DNA of 64,000 bases from CBDCWQ01 sp965223435 (GTDB taxonomy: Bacteria > Myxococcota > Kuafuiibacteriia > Kuafuiibacteriales > Kuafuiibacteriaceae). Below the pieces are notes generated by a model that saw nothing but the letters and a program-made list of their open reading frames with translations, was not told the origin of the DNA and searched no databases. Positions 1 to 9,506 of this stretch are shown here, piece by piece. Location: positions 62,001 through 126,000 of the forward strand of contig CBDCWQ010000017.1 of NCBI GenBank assembly GCA_965223435.1, in the 5' to 3' direction. How positions within the stretch are numbered: the first letter of the stretch is position 1; the number at the start of each line of letters is the position of its first letter. A program made the position numbers and the translations under genes.

Positions 1-2
1 GA

Positions 3-1268
3 CCAGACCGCGGTCGAGCGGTTTCGTTAGGCGAGGCTCGCTCACGGACACCGGGTCAGGGCCGACGGGGTACGGTCCTTGTGGGAACCGGTGAGACCTG
101 TGATCTCAGGCTCCAGGATACGACCGTTTCGAGACAACATCTATCGGTCGAGTTGGTCCCCGAGGGGCTTCTTATCAAAGACCTAGGCAGCAAGAACGGT
201 ACGTTTTACCTAGGAACGCGCGTTCTCGAGGCCACCATCCCCCTGGGTGCTATTGTGGAGCTGGGCGCGTCGACGAGAATTGTTTTTGATTGCCATTCAA
301 AGGATGCGCAGTCCCTTCCTGCCCGCAGCCACTATGGGGCGCTTATCGGTGCCTCCATGGCGATGAGAAAACTCTACCAGCTTCTGGAGAAGATCGAGGC
401 CGTTGAGTATCCGGTTCTCATTTTGGGAGAGACTGGCGTCGGTAAGGAGTTGGTCGCGCGTGAGATCCACGGCCACTCTCGTCGGGCCGGTCTGCCGTTT
501 GAGGTCTGCGATTGCGCCAGTATGGCTGCCGGTTTGTCCGAGAGTGAGCTTTTTGGGCACGAGAGGGGCGCCTTTACCGGTGCGGAACGTCTTCATCGAG
601 GCGTGTTTGAGCGGGCTCAAGGAGGCACCGTTTTTCTCGACGAACTGGGGGAGCTTCCACTCGAACTACAGCCCAAACTTCTGCGTGTTCTCGAAAATCG
701 GACCCTGCGGCGGGTTGGCGGAGAACAGCAGCTGCCGGTCCAGGCTCGGATCGTTGCGGCCACTCACCGTGATCTTTGTGCCGAAGTGGAGCAAGGCAAT
801 TTTCGGAGGGATTTGTTCTTTAGGCTTGGTGTCGTGCAGGTGTCTGTTCCGCCGCTCCGGTTGAGGCCCGAGGATGTACCAGCCCTCGCCGAGCATATTG
901 TGAAAGACCTCGGTGATGCCGGCTTTCGGTTGTCTTCCAGGACCATCGAAACGCTGAGTGGCGCGTATGATTGGCCTGGAAACGTACGGGAACTTCGAAA
1001 CGTGATAGCGCAAACCATGACCTTGGGGTCGCTTCCTGAAACGCTCGCGAGTACGACGGGCGCCGGGGCTGTGGGGCAAAAATCGGATAGCAGACAGTCG
1101 TCTTTCCGAGAGGCAAAAAAGAGGGTTGTGGATGCTTTCGAGCGAGACTATTTGCTAGATCAACTGGAGCGCGCTCAGGGAAACATTAGCCTTGCGGCGC
1201 GCTCGGCAGGTATGGAGCGCAACCATTTCAAGCGTCTTCTCAAGAAGCACGGGCTTGGAGGATCATAG
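3..1268 (+). CDS. FHA-domain sigma-54-dependent transcriptional activator (5' end outside window)
   Basis: Enhancer-binding protein that would remodel sigma-54 RNA polymerase when its FHA domain binds a phosphothreonine partner. The reading frame is open to the left edge of the window, so the GTG at 81 is probably not the true start: residues encoded before it (ending RRGTVLVGTGETCDLRL) complete the first FHA strands. FHA signature residues follow (SRQH, then DLGSKNGT). The AAA+ domain shows Walker A GETGVGKE (around nt 426-449), the sigma-54-contacting loop GAFTGA (around nt 567-584) and Walker B GGTVFLDELGELP. The C-terminus has a Fis-type helix-turn-helix (NISLAARSAGMERNHFKRLL). No receiver domain is visible. 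FHA/sigma-54 activators are typical of Myxococcota, where Ser/Thr kinases feed them. The family call is secure; the target promoters are unknown. Confidence 0.93.
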   Translation, partial: PDRGRAVSLGEARSRTPGQGRRGTVLVGTGETCDLRLQDTTVSRQHLSVELVPEGLLIKDLGSKNGTFYLGTRVLEATIPLGAIVELGASTRIVFDCHSKDAQSLPARSHYGALIGASMAMRKLYQLLEKIEAVEYPVLILGETGVGKELVAREIHGHSRRAGLPFEVCDCASMAAGLSESELFGHERGAFTGAERLHRGVFERAQGGTVFLDELGELPLELQPKLLRVLENRTLRRVGGEQQLPVQARIVAATHRDLCAEVEQGNFRRDLFFRLGVVQVSVPPLRLRPEDVPALAEHIVKDLGDAGFRLSSRTIETLSGAYDWPGNVRELRNVIAQTMTLGSLPETLASTTGAGAVGQKSDSRQSSFREAKKRVVDAFERDYLLDQLERAQGNISLAARSAGMERNHFKRLLKKHGLGGS

Positions 1269-1438
1269 ATTCGAAACGTCCTCCTGCAGAAAATCGAACC
1301 TGCCGATGTTCTCCGTGTTGCCCCGATTTGGCGTTCAAGGGATGGGATCCGACCTCGAATCGTCGGTCCCTGGAGTAAGACATGTAGGCGAGGTGCGCAG
1401 ATTGACGCGGAGGTTTACACCGGGCTCACTAGGCGACA

Positions 1439-4400
1439 ATGGAACGAGTTTCCCTGCTGATGTTGACCCCTTGGGTTCTTACCCTCGCGGTGGGTTGTGA
1501 ACAAGAAATAGACGTGGCTGACGCACCGGTGGCCACGACAGAGAAGGCCCTTGTCAGCAGCACCGAAGACTCGCTGAACGTTTCGGCCGCACACAGTTTC
1601 GTTTCGGCTGCCGTGGATGGCGACCTTTTGGTGCTCGGAGCAGAATTCGCAACGGCGCCCAATCCAGGAGGTGGCTCAGACCTCGCGGCCGGAAAGGCGT
1701 TTTTGGTGTCGAGATTGTCCGGCGTTTGGCAAACCGATCCGGCTGCGATCCAAGAACTCTATTCGAGTACGGCGGCCTTCTTGGATAGTTTAGGGACCAG
1801 CGTGGCGATAGAAGGACAAACGGTGGTGGTTGGGGCCCAATTTGCGGACAGTCCCAAGACCAAGGGGACAGGGTGCCGGACCGGCAAGAACGATGGTGGC
1901 GCAGTCTACGTCTATGTGGGCAGCGGTGGCGCTTTTTCCACCACCGAGGACTATGTTCTCGGCCCGGATTGTTATGCGGATTCCGAGGACATCGACAACG
2001 ACGGGAACACCACGGAGGTGTTCGACATGCGGGACGAAGATGCCGAGTTCGGGAACGCGGTGGCGATTGCCGGTGATCTCATCGTGGTCGGGTCCCACGC
2101 CAATCCCATCAACGATGGTGACGACTTCTTCCGCGACGCCGCCGGCAATGTGCTCTTCGCGGGCGATCCCACGACCGCCGAATGCATGGCGAATACGTGT
2201 ACGAACACTCAAATCAGTGGATGTTGCTTTACCAGCGACGAGTGTAACGCTTTGTTGAGTGCGGGAAAGAGCGTCTGTACCAGTCGCCTCAATCACAGCG
2301 ATGCCAACAACGGCGGAGCCGCCTTCGTTTTCGCCCGCAACAATTCGGGGACCTGGAATACAACCACACGTGCGAAGCTGATCGGAGGCGACACAGAGGC
2401 GTCAGATCAAAACGGCACTTCCGTTTCGGTCGATGGAAACACCTCCGAGGGTTATACGGTTGTAACCGGAGCGCCCCAGCACAATGCAGGCGCACTCGAT
2501 ACCGGTGCGGTGTACGTTTTCGCTGCCAACATCATGACCTCAGGCGGCGGGGCGCCTGGTGGGCCGGGCGGCCCCGGAGGGGCTGGGAACAACGAGGTTT
2601 CGGTGGGCTGGAGCCAGGTGGACAAGCTGGTTGCTCCAGACGCTGCCGCTGAAGATCGATTCGGCGAGTCGGTCGCAATCTCAGAAGGCACCCTCGTGGT
2701 GGGGGCACCGGACGACGACGACACAGTTTCGGACAGTGGTTCGGCCTACGTCTACGCGTACAACGGATCGAACTGGTCCTTTGTCCAGAAGCTTCATGCG
2801 TTTACGCCCCTTGAGAATGGTCACTTTGGACAGAGCGTCGACATCGACGGGGATAAGATCACCGTGGCGGAGTCTTCGAGTTCCGGATCCGTCTACGTTT
2901 ACAAACGTTCGGGGGCAAGCTTTGTGGAGCATAAACAGTTGACCCCTTCCTCGGGGGGGACACCGACCGACGTGGCGATCGATGATACGACGGTGGTGAC
3001 TGGGTTTCGCGCCAATTTGAGCCCTCAGGCAGGACTTGTTCACGAAGTCATCGAGATCGGGAACAGCTGCTCTTCGGCAGACGACTGCGACACCGGATTC
3101 TGTGTCGATGGTGTCTGCTGCCAAACCGCTTGTGGAGGCGGTGCGGTTGACGACTGCGAGGTGTGTAGTATCAACGCCGGAGGCAGCACCGATGGCCAAT
3201 GCGGCCCAATCGTCGACTCTGTTGCCGCCGCGACGACAATCTGTCGAGCAATCGCCGGCCCCTGCGACCAAGCTGAAAGTTGTGCACCCAACGAGATCAC
3301 GTGCCCAGAAGACGCCATCAAACCCCTCGGCGAAACCTGCCGCGAGATCGCGGGGGACTGCGATCTCGCTGAGGTCTGCGACGGGGTTTCGACCGCATGT
3401 CCGGCCGATCAATTTGCGGCTTCAAGCACGGAGTGTAGAGCTTCAGAAGGCCCCTGCGATATGGCCGAACTCTGTGATGGGGCGAACGCGGACTGTCCCG
3501 CTGACGCGTTCGTCTCGGTGGGCACCCCATGTCGTTCGGCCGCTGGGCGATGCGATAGCGCCGAAGTTTGCAGTGGTGCTTCAGCCGATTGCCCCCCCGA
3601 TACCAAAGTCCCCTCGGGTATGGTCTGCCGCGCTTCGGCGGGTGATTGTGATGCCCCGGAAACCTGCGACGGCATGGCCGATACGTGCCCGGCGGATCTA
3701 AAGCTTGGATCAACGACAACCTGTCGAAGCTCCGCGGGAAGCTGCGATGTGCCGGAAGTGTGTGATGGCCTAAGCGATGACTGCCCGGCGGATGTTCTGA
3801 TCCCGGCCTCGACAGTGTGTCGCCCTGCGGCCGGTGCTTGTGACGTGGAGGACGTCTGCACCGGAAACTCCGGGACCTGCCCCATGGATACGGTTGCGAC
3901 CGTCGGAACCGTGTGTCGATCTGCGGTGGGGGACTGCGACCTCCAGGAGACCTGTGACGGAACCAGCACAGATTGCGGTCAAGACCGTAAGGTTGCGTCC
4001 GGAACGGTATGCCGCATGGCCGTAGGGTTATGCGATGCCACCGAAAGCTGTGACGGGCTGAGCGACGTCTGTCCCGAGGACAACAAACAATCCGTGGGGA
4101 CAACTTGCCGCGAAGCAGCGGGAGACTGCGACACCGCCGAGTCTTGTGATGGTCTGACCGACGGTTGCCCAGCCGACAGATTCGTTCCGGCGGGAACCGA
4201 GTGCCGGGCCGCCGCCGGCGACTGCGATGTGGCGGAAGTGTGCACCGGTGACAGCAACACTTGCCCCGAGGACGCCCGAGCCAGAGCGGGGACGGTGTGC
4301 CGCCATCCTGAGAGCCTTTGTGAGCTCGCGAAAACCTGCGACGGCGTTTCAGTCAGCTGTCCGGATGAGACCGCCGGATGTGATGACGGACTCTCATGTA

Positions 4401-5317
4401 CAGAGGACAGTTGTGATCCGAGCGCTGGATGCAAACATACAGTCGTAATCGGTTGCTCCGAAAACGGTGTGACCACGGTAGACGAGAACGGCGGGGTGGC
4501 GCAGTCGGCGGGTGCGGACACCGTCGTGAACTTCCCCCCCGGCGCGGTGGCTGCCGCAACTACCATCACCATCACCGAACTCGATGAAACCGAGATTTCG
4601 GCTGCGACCAACAACGGCGTTGAGGTCATTGCCAGCACGGTTGTAGACCTACACACGGATGGACGACAGCGCTTCAATACACCGGTTGAGCTCAGCATCG
4701 ATGTTTTGCCTGGACACGTGGCGGCCGAGGCCGACGAGCTTCTAGCGCCTCTCCTCAGCGAGGAAACCCAAAGGGTGACGCTGACCGTGGAGGTGTTTAT
4801 CGCCACAGTGAACGAACACGGAAACTGGGAGCAGGTGGACGGAACCGCGCAGCAGTTCACCATCAGCCTAGAACTCTCGGGACTTACCCCCGCGATGGTC
4901 GAAACCGCCATCAAGGAAGCCATCGAGCGACAAAGTTCCGAGATCGAATTGATGGCATCGCTCGCGCATTTTAGTGTCTATGCCGCCCACGTATTGATCT
5001 CGGACGTCCAGAAGACCCAAAGAGCGGACCCCGCACAAGAACCTCAAGACCCCTCGTCGGGTAACAGCTCAGGCTGCCGCTGTGCATCAGGCAACTTGAG
5101 GTCCACGTTTGGCCTTTGGGGTCTGGTGATGCTTATCCCGCTCTTGCTCGCCAGGGTTCGATGTCGGCGCGCAAGCGATTTCCTCCATACAACTTCAGAT
5201 GGCCGCGGTGCCCGGGCTCGATGCGTTCCTCGAAAACTCCAGGATTCGGTCGTACAGCGCTTTCAACCATCTGACTCCGGTCGAACATGTGACTCGGCAC
5301 ACACAAAAGAGGGATAA
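1439..5317 (+). CDS. Large lipoprotein: FG-GAP repeats, 12 disintegrin-like Cys repeats, MYXO-CTERM-like C-terminus
   Basis: Predicted surface lipoprotein of 1292 residues. The N-terminus is a short lipoprotein signal (lipobox LAVGC, Cys20). Residues about 50-530 are integrin-like FG-GAP beta-propeller repeats (recurring 'DGDLLVLGAEF' / 'GTLVVGAPDDDD' type motifs). Residues about 602-980 are twelve 32-residue units of the form CRxxxGxCDxxExCDGxSxxCPxD, the pattern seen in ADAM disintegrin domains. A ZU5-like segment follows (NGGVAQSAGADTVVNFPPG). Near residue 1210 comes SGCRCASG, then a hydrophobic stretch (LWGLVMLIPLLLA) and RVRCRR, as in MYXO-CTERM sorting tails. Unusually, about 48 further residues follow the Arg cluster. 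A role in adhesion or surface display is inferred; the ligand is unknown. Confidence 0.8.
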   Translation: MERVSLLMLTPWVLTLAVGCEQEIDVADAPVATTEKALVSSTEDSLNVSAAHSFVSAAVDGDLLVLGAEFATAPNPGGGSDLAAGKAFLVSRLSGVWQTDPAAIQELYSSTAAFLDSLGTSVAIEGQTVVVGAQFADSPKTKGTGCRTGKNDGGAVYVYVGSGGAFSTTEDYVLGPDCYADSEDIDNDGNTTEVFDMRDEDAEFGNAVAIAGDLIVVGSHANPINDGDDFFRDAAGNVLFAGDPTTAECMANTCTNTQISGCCFTSDECNALLSAGKSVCTSRLNHSDANNGGAAFVFARNNSGTWNTTTRAKLIGGDTEASDQNGTSVSVDGNTSEGYTVVTGAPQHNAGALDTGAVYVFAANIMTSGGGAPGGPGGPGGAGNNEVSVGWSQVDKLVAPDAAAEDRFGESVAISEGTLVVGAPDDDDTVSDSGSAYVYAYNGSNWSFVQKLHAFTPLENGHFGQSVDIDGDKITVAESSSSGSVYVYKRSGASFVEHKQLTPSSGGTPTDVAIDDTTVVTGFRANLSPQAGLVHEVIEIGNSCSSADDCDTGFCVDGVCCQTACGGGAVDDCEVCSINAGGSTDGQCGPIVDSVAAATTICRAIAGPCDQAESCAPNEITCPEDAIKPLGETCREIAGDCDLAEVCDGVSTACPADQFAASSTECRASEGPCDMAELCDGANADCPADAFVSVGTPCRSAAGRCDSAEVCSGASADCPPDTKVPSGMVCRASAGDCDAPETCDGMADTCPADLKLGSTTTCRSSAGSCDVPEVCDGLSDDCPADVLIPASTVCRPAAGACDVEDVCTGNSGTCPMDTVATVGTVCRSAVGDCDLQETCDGTSTDCGQDRKVASGTVCRMAVGLCDATESCDGLSDVCPEDNKQSVGTTCREAAGDCDTAESCDGLTDGCPADRFVPAGTECRAAAGDCDVAEVCTGDSNTCPEDARARAGTVCRHPESLCELAKTCDGVSVSCPDETAGCDDGLSCTEDSCDPSAGCKHTVVIGCSENGVTTVDENGGVAQSAGADTVVNFPPGAVAAATTITITELDETEISAATNNGVEVIASTVVDLHTDGRQRFNTPVELSIDVLPGHVAAEADELLAPLLSEETQRVTLTVEVFIATVNEHGNWEQVDGTAQQFTISLELSGLTPAMVETAIKEAIERQSSEIELMASLAHFSVYAAHVLISDVQKTQRADPAQEPQDPSSGNSSGCRCASGNLRSTFGLWGLVMLIPLLLARVRCRRASDFLHTTSDGRGARARCVPRKLQDSVVQRFQPSDSGRTCDSAHTKEG
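3242..4378 (+). repeat. Tandem 96-bp repeats encoding 12 disintegrin-like units
   Basis: Twelve in-register copies of a 32-codon unit, each starting TG(T/C)-CG(N) (Cys-Arg) and holding four cysteines plus the ECD/AExCDG and CPxD core. The last unit is shortened. Copies differ at many third positions, so the array is diverged rather than a recent expansion. Confidence 0.85.
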
Positions 5318-5386
5318 ACCTATTCAAGAACCGGATGCAAAGGGTAGTTTTGCGGACCCAATCCGGGACTGCTATAGAGGCCTGCT

Positions 5387-6022
5387 ATGAACAGCGGTAT
5401 GCAACGGGTCGCATGGGCCTGTGCACTGAGCGTGGCGATCGTAGGATGCTCATCTTTGAGTCTCAGTCGATGGCGCTCACAGGATAGCCGCTCGCACCAA
5501 GTTAGGGGTGTGGCGATTCTCCCCCTCTTGCTGGCGGGCGCGGCTCAAACGCACTCGGTCACCAACATCGGTTTTACCTGGATGAGTCAGTACTCATGGA
5601 CCACGCAGCTGTCGCCCGCTCAGTATCAGCCGGCAGCTGAAGTGATGACTTCGTCGATGCAGAGAGCCTTTTCCGGTCGCAGGCTTGTCTTGCCGAGAGA
5701 AGTCAACAAAGCCATGGAGGGGCAAAATGTTTCTGGGATCCAGGCGGCCATCAAGGCGGTTGCCCAAAAGCTCGGAGTCGATGCGGTTTTTGTCTTTGAG
5801 GTGCGCGACTTCGTAACGCGGGCAGCCGGCTTGGAGCCCGCTCAAGCCGAGGGTCGAGCCGATTTGGTTCTTTACGGGAAGGACGGGGCCGTTCTGTGGA
5901 CGCTTTCCGCACAAATCGTCCGCGGACCCGCAGGGTCTGCCGCGGCCCCAAGTCTGACTCAGTTCATTGAGTACGCAACAGAAAAACTCGAGCCCGAGAT
6001 CCGAAGCATGCTCGATGGATGA
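5387..6022 (+). CDS. Small lipoprotein, possibly LpoB/GNA1162-like
   Basis: Exported protein of 211 residues with a clear lipoprotein signal: MQRVAWACALSVAIVGC, lipobox IVGC. After the Cys comes a short basic region, then VAILPLL. A compact alpha/beta body follows, with a segment AQKLGVDAVFVFEVRDF and a C-terminal helix. The layout (a 'VAVLPF'-like strand, a helix with an R/K-rich turn, then a strand 'gaDavv...V') resembles the fold shared by CsgG, TolB-N, LpoB and GNA1162 lipoproteins. That is a fold-level impression only. It lies 69 nt after the large FG-GAP lipoprotein on the same strand and may be co-transcribed with it. Function is not assigned. Confidence 0.6.
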   Translation: MNSGMQRVAWACALSVAIVGCSSLSLSRWRSQDSRSHQVRGVAILPLLLAGAAQTHSVTNIGFTWMSQYSWTTQLSPAQYQPAAEVMTSSMQRAFSGRRLVLPREVNKAMEGQNVSGIQAAIKAVAQKLGVDAVFVFEVRDFVTRAAGLEPAQAEGRADLVLYGKDGAVLWTLSAQIVRGPAGSAAAPSLTQFIEYATEKLEPEIRSMLDG

Positions 6023-6110
6023 GTTCCACCGGGTTCACCGAACCAACCTGCAGTCTCTTCCAGCACCAGCCTCAACGCGGACATCCCATAGGCTTGGGGA
6101 CATCGAACGG

Positions 6111-9100
6111 TCAATCTTGGCAGGTGTCGTAGGCACCCACCGCATACACCATGCCTTGAAGCATTTGACTTGCTCCCTTCCAGTAACCAGATCCAGGACG
6201 AACCCACTGGTTGAGGTAATCATACACCTCAGACTCGTTGTAGGCTTCCTTTGTTATCTCGCAGAGCCGAAGCGTAGGATCAAGCTGGTGTGCCTGGAAT
6301 AAAAGGGAGAGCGTGTGGGGCTTATTCGGCGCCCAAAGACTGCCGCGGTTATCCCCATCGGTACCGGCGTAACACCGGTCAACGCGACCCTCGGCATCAA
6401 AGTTGCACACCAACCGCGACGCAAAACCACTGGTCACGCTGATCGCTCGACCGTCGCTGTTCTTGTTGAGCCCGTAACGGTAGTAGAGTGCACCGAGGTC
6501 TGCGAGGCCGCTTTTCAGCCGCCCGCGAGTATCTTCAAAGGTTCTCAGGTAGCGATGAAAGAACTCGTAGTGCATGGAGTTGATCATGAACTGCTGTGGT
6601 TGGCTACAGCTCGATAAATTGGGCGCGTCCTCCGCACAAAGAACACCGTGACGCAGGTTGTCCTCTACCAGCTCTTCAAGAATATCACGCAGTCTGCTCA
6701 GACACGCGGTGCCATCGGGACCAGGAACAAACTGCGCACAGTTCATGAGCATTTCGAAGTGCTGCAGGACTTGGCGCGTGGGCCGAACCTCGCTCACATA
6801 ACGCTCGCGTTCGTGCGCTCTAGACCGAGGTATTCGATAGCGATTCACCGTCGTCTTTCCCGCTTGCCTAAAACGCTCTCGCATGGCCGGTGATGGGCGA
6901 ATGAGGTACGCCAAATACACGCCTTGGTTGTAGCCGTAGTCCGAAGATCCAACACCGTTCCGGTGCCACTGCCCCTCGCCGGTACCGCCGGAGGTGACCG
7001 CAAAGCCGTTGAGAATGCCGTGATCGTGGTCGCCTATGTTGTAATAAGCGGAATACATCTGGAGCCAACTGGCCGGCAACGCCATGTCCCAGGCCCACTT
7101 GGGATCCCCAGAGCGCATGAACTCGCGAAGCTCAAGACCTGCTGGATCCCAGTAATTCATCTTCGCAGGATTTGCGTAAGGGGAAGAAAAATCGACCGCG
7201 TAACGATCGAACACCGTGTCCGGCCAAAGCTGTGTGCCGAAGGTCTTGGCCCGATCCCACTGGCCGCCTGGAGAGACCGTATCTTGATGCAAGGTATTCA
7301 AGATCCTGACGTACTCGCTCTTAAGTCGTGACGCGGCGTCCGTGCCCATACTTGGAAACAGGCCGCTCTCATTGAGTTCTTGAAGAGGTACACGCACCAA
7401 TAAACCCCGCTCCAACGCCAATGCGGTTTCACGTCGTACGCGCTCCTGGGCGCTCGTGTTTTGAGCTGGCCGGAGGTTCACCCGACCCATGTTCCAGATT
7501 CCGACAGCCTCTCCGATGATAAGAGGCTCACTGATGAACACCAATTCCAAAGCCGAGCCGCTTTTTCGTAGAGCCTGAGGCTCTCGTCTGGACATCCAGG
7601 GCATTTGAATCGATGCATAAAGCTCGTCATTTCCGACGGAGATGACCGGCTGCACCAAGGCCTCACCCGTGCTAAGCGTTCGGCCATCGGCTTTGACGTG
7701 TGCTCTTCTCAACCATGGAGAACCGCCTCCTTTGGCCTGGGTTACCGTCAACTGATTCGGTGATGCGCTCGGCGTGACAATGGATCCCATCGCTGCATAC
7801 CGTGCCGTTGCGCCCGACAGGCTAAGCGGCAACGACCAGCTGACCTCTCCAACCGTTGTGGCCTCGTCGGTATAGCTTCGGCCCCCTGCGTCTCCGCACT
7901 CGTTCCGAAACTGGAACTGAAGTTGGAAATCACCACGGCCCCTGAAAAACGTCACAATGGTGGTAAAGCCGAAGCGCTCATACTCGCCGGTTGGACATTG
8001 CGTTTCAACGGAGGAACCCACAAAGTGCCCTTTTTGCATCACAACGACCTTGACTGGCCCGGACTCTACGATTTCGAATCCACCAGAATCGACCGTAACG
8101 GTCCCTTGCGATTCGGCATCCAAAGTACGACCACCAACCAGCGTCAGGCGAGGCCCACCGCCAGCCTCTCGGCGATACACAGGCGCGAGCGCACCGGAAG
8201 TACCCCGGACGTCGATTTTTTGAAACAGCACCGGATCGTTCGGATCCAGCACAAAAGTCGCCGCACCGGTTTTCACTATCACGTCGCTACCATCCGACTG
8301 CACGCTGACCCCAGAGCCCTGGACTACAGCACCCGAATATTCCCGGAGCGCATATCGAGCGACCTGGCCCGATTGGAGAGCGATGGGCACGCTCACTTGG
8401 ATCCATTGAATGGGCGCGTTTTCATTGTCCACGTTTGCGTTCCATCGCCCGATCACATCAAACTGGGCGGGGACAATGGTCTCATTGGGGCCGACAACCA
8501 GGAGTCGACCGGTGTCTCGTAACCCCCGCTTGAATGGAACGGCGGAATATGCGATTTCATTCGTTCTTTTCACGTTGGTGTCGTTGCGGATCTCCAAACA
8601 ACTCACAAGGCTGTAGTCACCCTGCGCGGTCCCGATCGCAAAAGCCGGCACCGGTCCATCAGGACAGTTCCCGGTCAACGGCGGCGGCGGAACTTCGGTG
8701 GTCGGGGGCTCCTCGGTCGGAGGCTCCTCGGTCGCAGGGGGCTCTTCAGTTGCCGGTGGCTCCTCCGTGTTTGGTGGTTCCTCAGCGTCTGGTGGTTCCT
8801 CAGCGTCTGGTGGTTCCTCAGCGTCTGGTGGTTCCTCAGCGTCTGGTGGCTCTTCAGCGTCTGGTGGCTCTTCTGTGTCTTGCTCTTCCTTCGGATCTCC
8901 CCAAGGATCGACTTCATAGGCCGCACAATGGGTCTTGCTTCCCGTCGCGCAGGCTACGAGCACCCCCCCAGAGACGGGTATGGTGATCTGGTATGCAAAG
9001 ATACCTCTGGGATCGAGGCATCCACTCACCGTAAAAAGTCGACTTCCATTGGTCCATCGAGGAGCCTGTTCCCCAACCTGTGTCCCGATACGCTCGAAGT

Positions 9101-9506
9101 TTTTTGTTTTACCGGGCGCCAAAAAGAACTCATAGTTCACAAAGTCATCGTAATCCTGATCGCATACGCCACCCCCAATGGTATGCATGAAGAAAAAATC
9201 GACGTGATTCGGCCCTCTTGCTTTGTCTTGATGCCAAAAAGAAGTGGCGCCGAAGCGAAACTGCTCGCCCTTTTGCAGTCGGTGCGTACTTTCAGGCAGC
9301 GTACCCCGGGAAGCACTGTAGATAGCGTTGTAAGCCACGGGCTGGCCCATCCGAGTCTCTACGGCGAGGATCGCGTGCCCCATATCCTCCACAGAGTCGA
9401 CGCCTGAATCACACGCGTAGAGCATGGTGGCACACAGCATCACCCCTAAGAAGTACTGTGCCTTAAACAGAAACGCACCAGTCCGGATCCAGGCGCTATG
9501 CAGCAT
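6111..9506 (-). CDS. Lipoprotein with Glu/Pro-rich linker and exo-rhamnogalacturonan-lyase-like (PcRGLX/YetA) body
   Basis: The frame is open to 9725, but the ATG at 9506 is preferred. It gives a signal peptide ending in lipobox LYAC (Cys about 32) and has AGGG five bases upstream; the upstream residues are Arg/Ser-rich and not signal-like. The mature N-terminus is about 165 residues with paired Cys. A linker of EEPPDA repeats follows, then a body of about 880 residues. The body begins with a beta-sandwich pattern (EIAYSAVPFKRGL, IVPAQFDVIGRW, WIQVSVPI) and continues into an alpha-toroid-like region (YWDPAGLELREFMRSGDPKW, then H/D-rich YYNIGDHDHG). This order resembles PcRGLX/YetA exo-rhamnogalacturonan lyases, so a polysaccharide lyase role is plausible but unproven. 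The secreted location is well supported; the enzyme class is tentative. Confidence 0.7.
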   Translation of the reverse strand: MLHSAWIRTGAFLFKAQYFLGVMLCATMLYACDSGVDSVEDMGHAILAVETRMGQPVAYNAIYSASRGTLPESTHRLQKGEQFRFGATSFWHQDKARGPNHVDFFFMHTIGGGVCDQDYDDFVNYEFFLAPGKTKNFERIGTQVGEQAPRWTNGSRLFTVSGCLDPRGIFAYQITIPVSGGVLVACATGSKTHCAAYEVDPWGDPKEEQDTEEPPDAEEPPDAEEPPDAEEPPDAEEPPDAEEPPNTEEPPATEEPPATEEPPTEEPPTTEVPPPPLTGNCPDGPVPAFAIGTAQGDYSLVSCLEIRNDTNVKRTNEIAYSAVPFKRGLRDTGRLLVVGPNETIVPAQFDVIGRWNANVDNENAPIQWIQVSVPIALQSGQVARYALREYSGAVVQGSGVSVQSDGSDVIVKTGAATFVLDPNDPVLFQKIDVRGTSGALAPVYRREAGGGPRLTLVGGRTLDAESQGTVTVDSGGFEIVESGPVKVVVMQKGHFVGSSVETQCPTGEYERFGFTTIVTFFRGRGDFQLQFQFRNECGDAGGRSYTDEATTVGEVSWSLPLSLSGATARYAAMGSIVTPSASPNQLTVTQAKGGGSPWLRRAHVKADGRTLSTGEALVQPVISVGNDELYASIQMPWMSRREPQALRKSGSALELVFISEPLIIGEAVGIWNMGRVNLRPAQNTSAQERVRRETALALERGLLVRVPLQELNESGLFPSMGTDAASRLKSEYVRILNTLHQDTVSPGGQWDRAKTFGTQLWPDTVFDRYAVDFSSPYANPAKMNYWDPAGLELREFMRSGDPKWAWDMALPASWLQMYSAYYNIGDHDHGILNGFAVTSGGTGEGQWHRNGVGSSDYGYNQGVYLAYLIRPSPAMRERFRQAGKTTVNRYRIPRSRAHERERYVSEVRPTRQVLQHFEMLMNCAQFVPGPDGTACLSRLRDILEELVEDNLRHGVLCAEDAPNLSSCSQPQQFMINSMHYEFFHRYLRTFEDTRGRLKSGLADLGALYYRYGLNKNSDGRAISVTSGFASRLVCNFDAEGRVDRCYAGTDGDNRGSLWAPNKPHTLSLLFQAHQLDPTLRLCEITKEAYNESEVYDYLNQWVRPGSGYWKGASQMLQGMVYAVGAYDTCQD
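8697..8880 (-). repeat. 18-bp tandem repeats encoding an EEPPDA linker
   Basis: On the plus strand the unit reads roughly GCGTCTGGTGGTTCCTCA. At least four neighbouring copies (about 8780-8860) are identical or nearly so, flanked by diverged versions (EEPPAT, EEPPTT). It encodes a stiff acidic Pro/Glu spacer between the two halves of the lipoprotein. The near-identity suggests copy number can change by slippage. Confidence 0.9.

Noticed and set aside
81..1268. GTG at 81 as the start of the FHA/sigma-54 gene
   Set aside because: The frame is open to the window edge and the upstream residues complete the FHA domain, so the gene is truncated, not starting here.
3409..4923. Minus-strand frames opposite the disintegrin repeats
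   Set aside because: Periodic Ser/Gln/Pro-rich shadows of the 96-bp repeat, not genes.
5150..5317. Frameshift explaining the tail after the MYXO-CTERM-like anchor
   Set aside because: Reading the other two frames gives no nearby stop either, so a simple indel would not create a normal end.
8675..8926. Open frames on both strands across the EEPPDA repeat (including a Gly/Ser-rich one)
   Set aside because: Shadows of the repetitive linker; no start signal or independent protein character.
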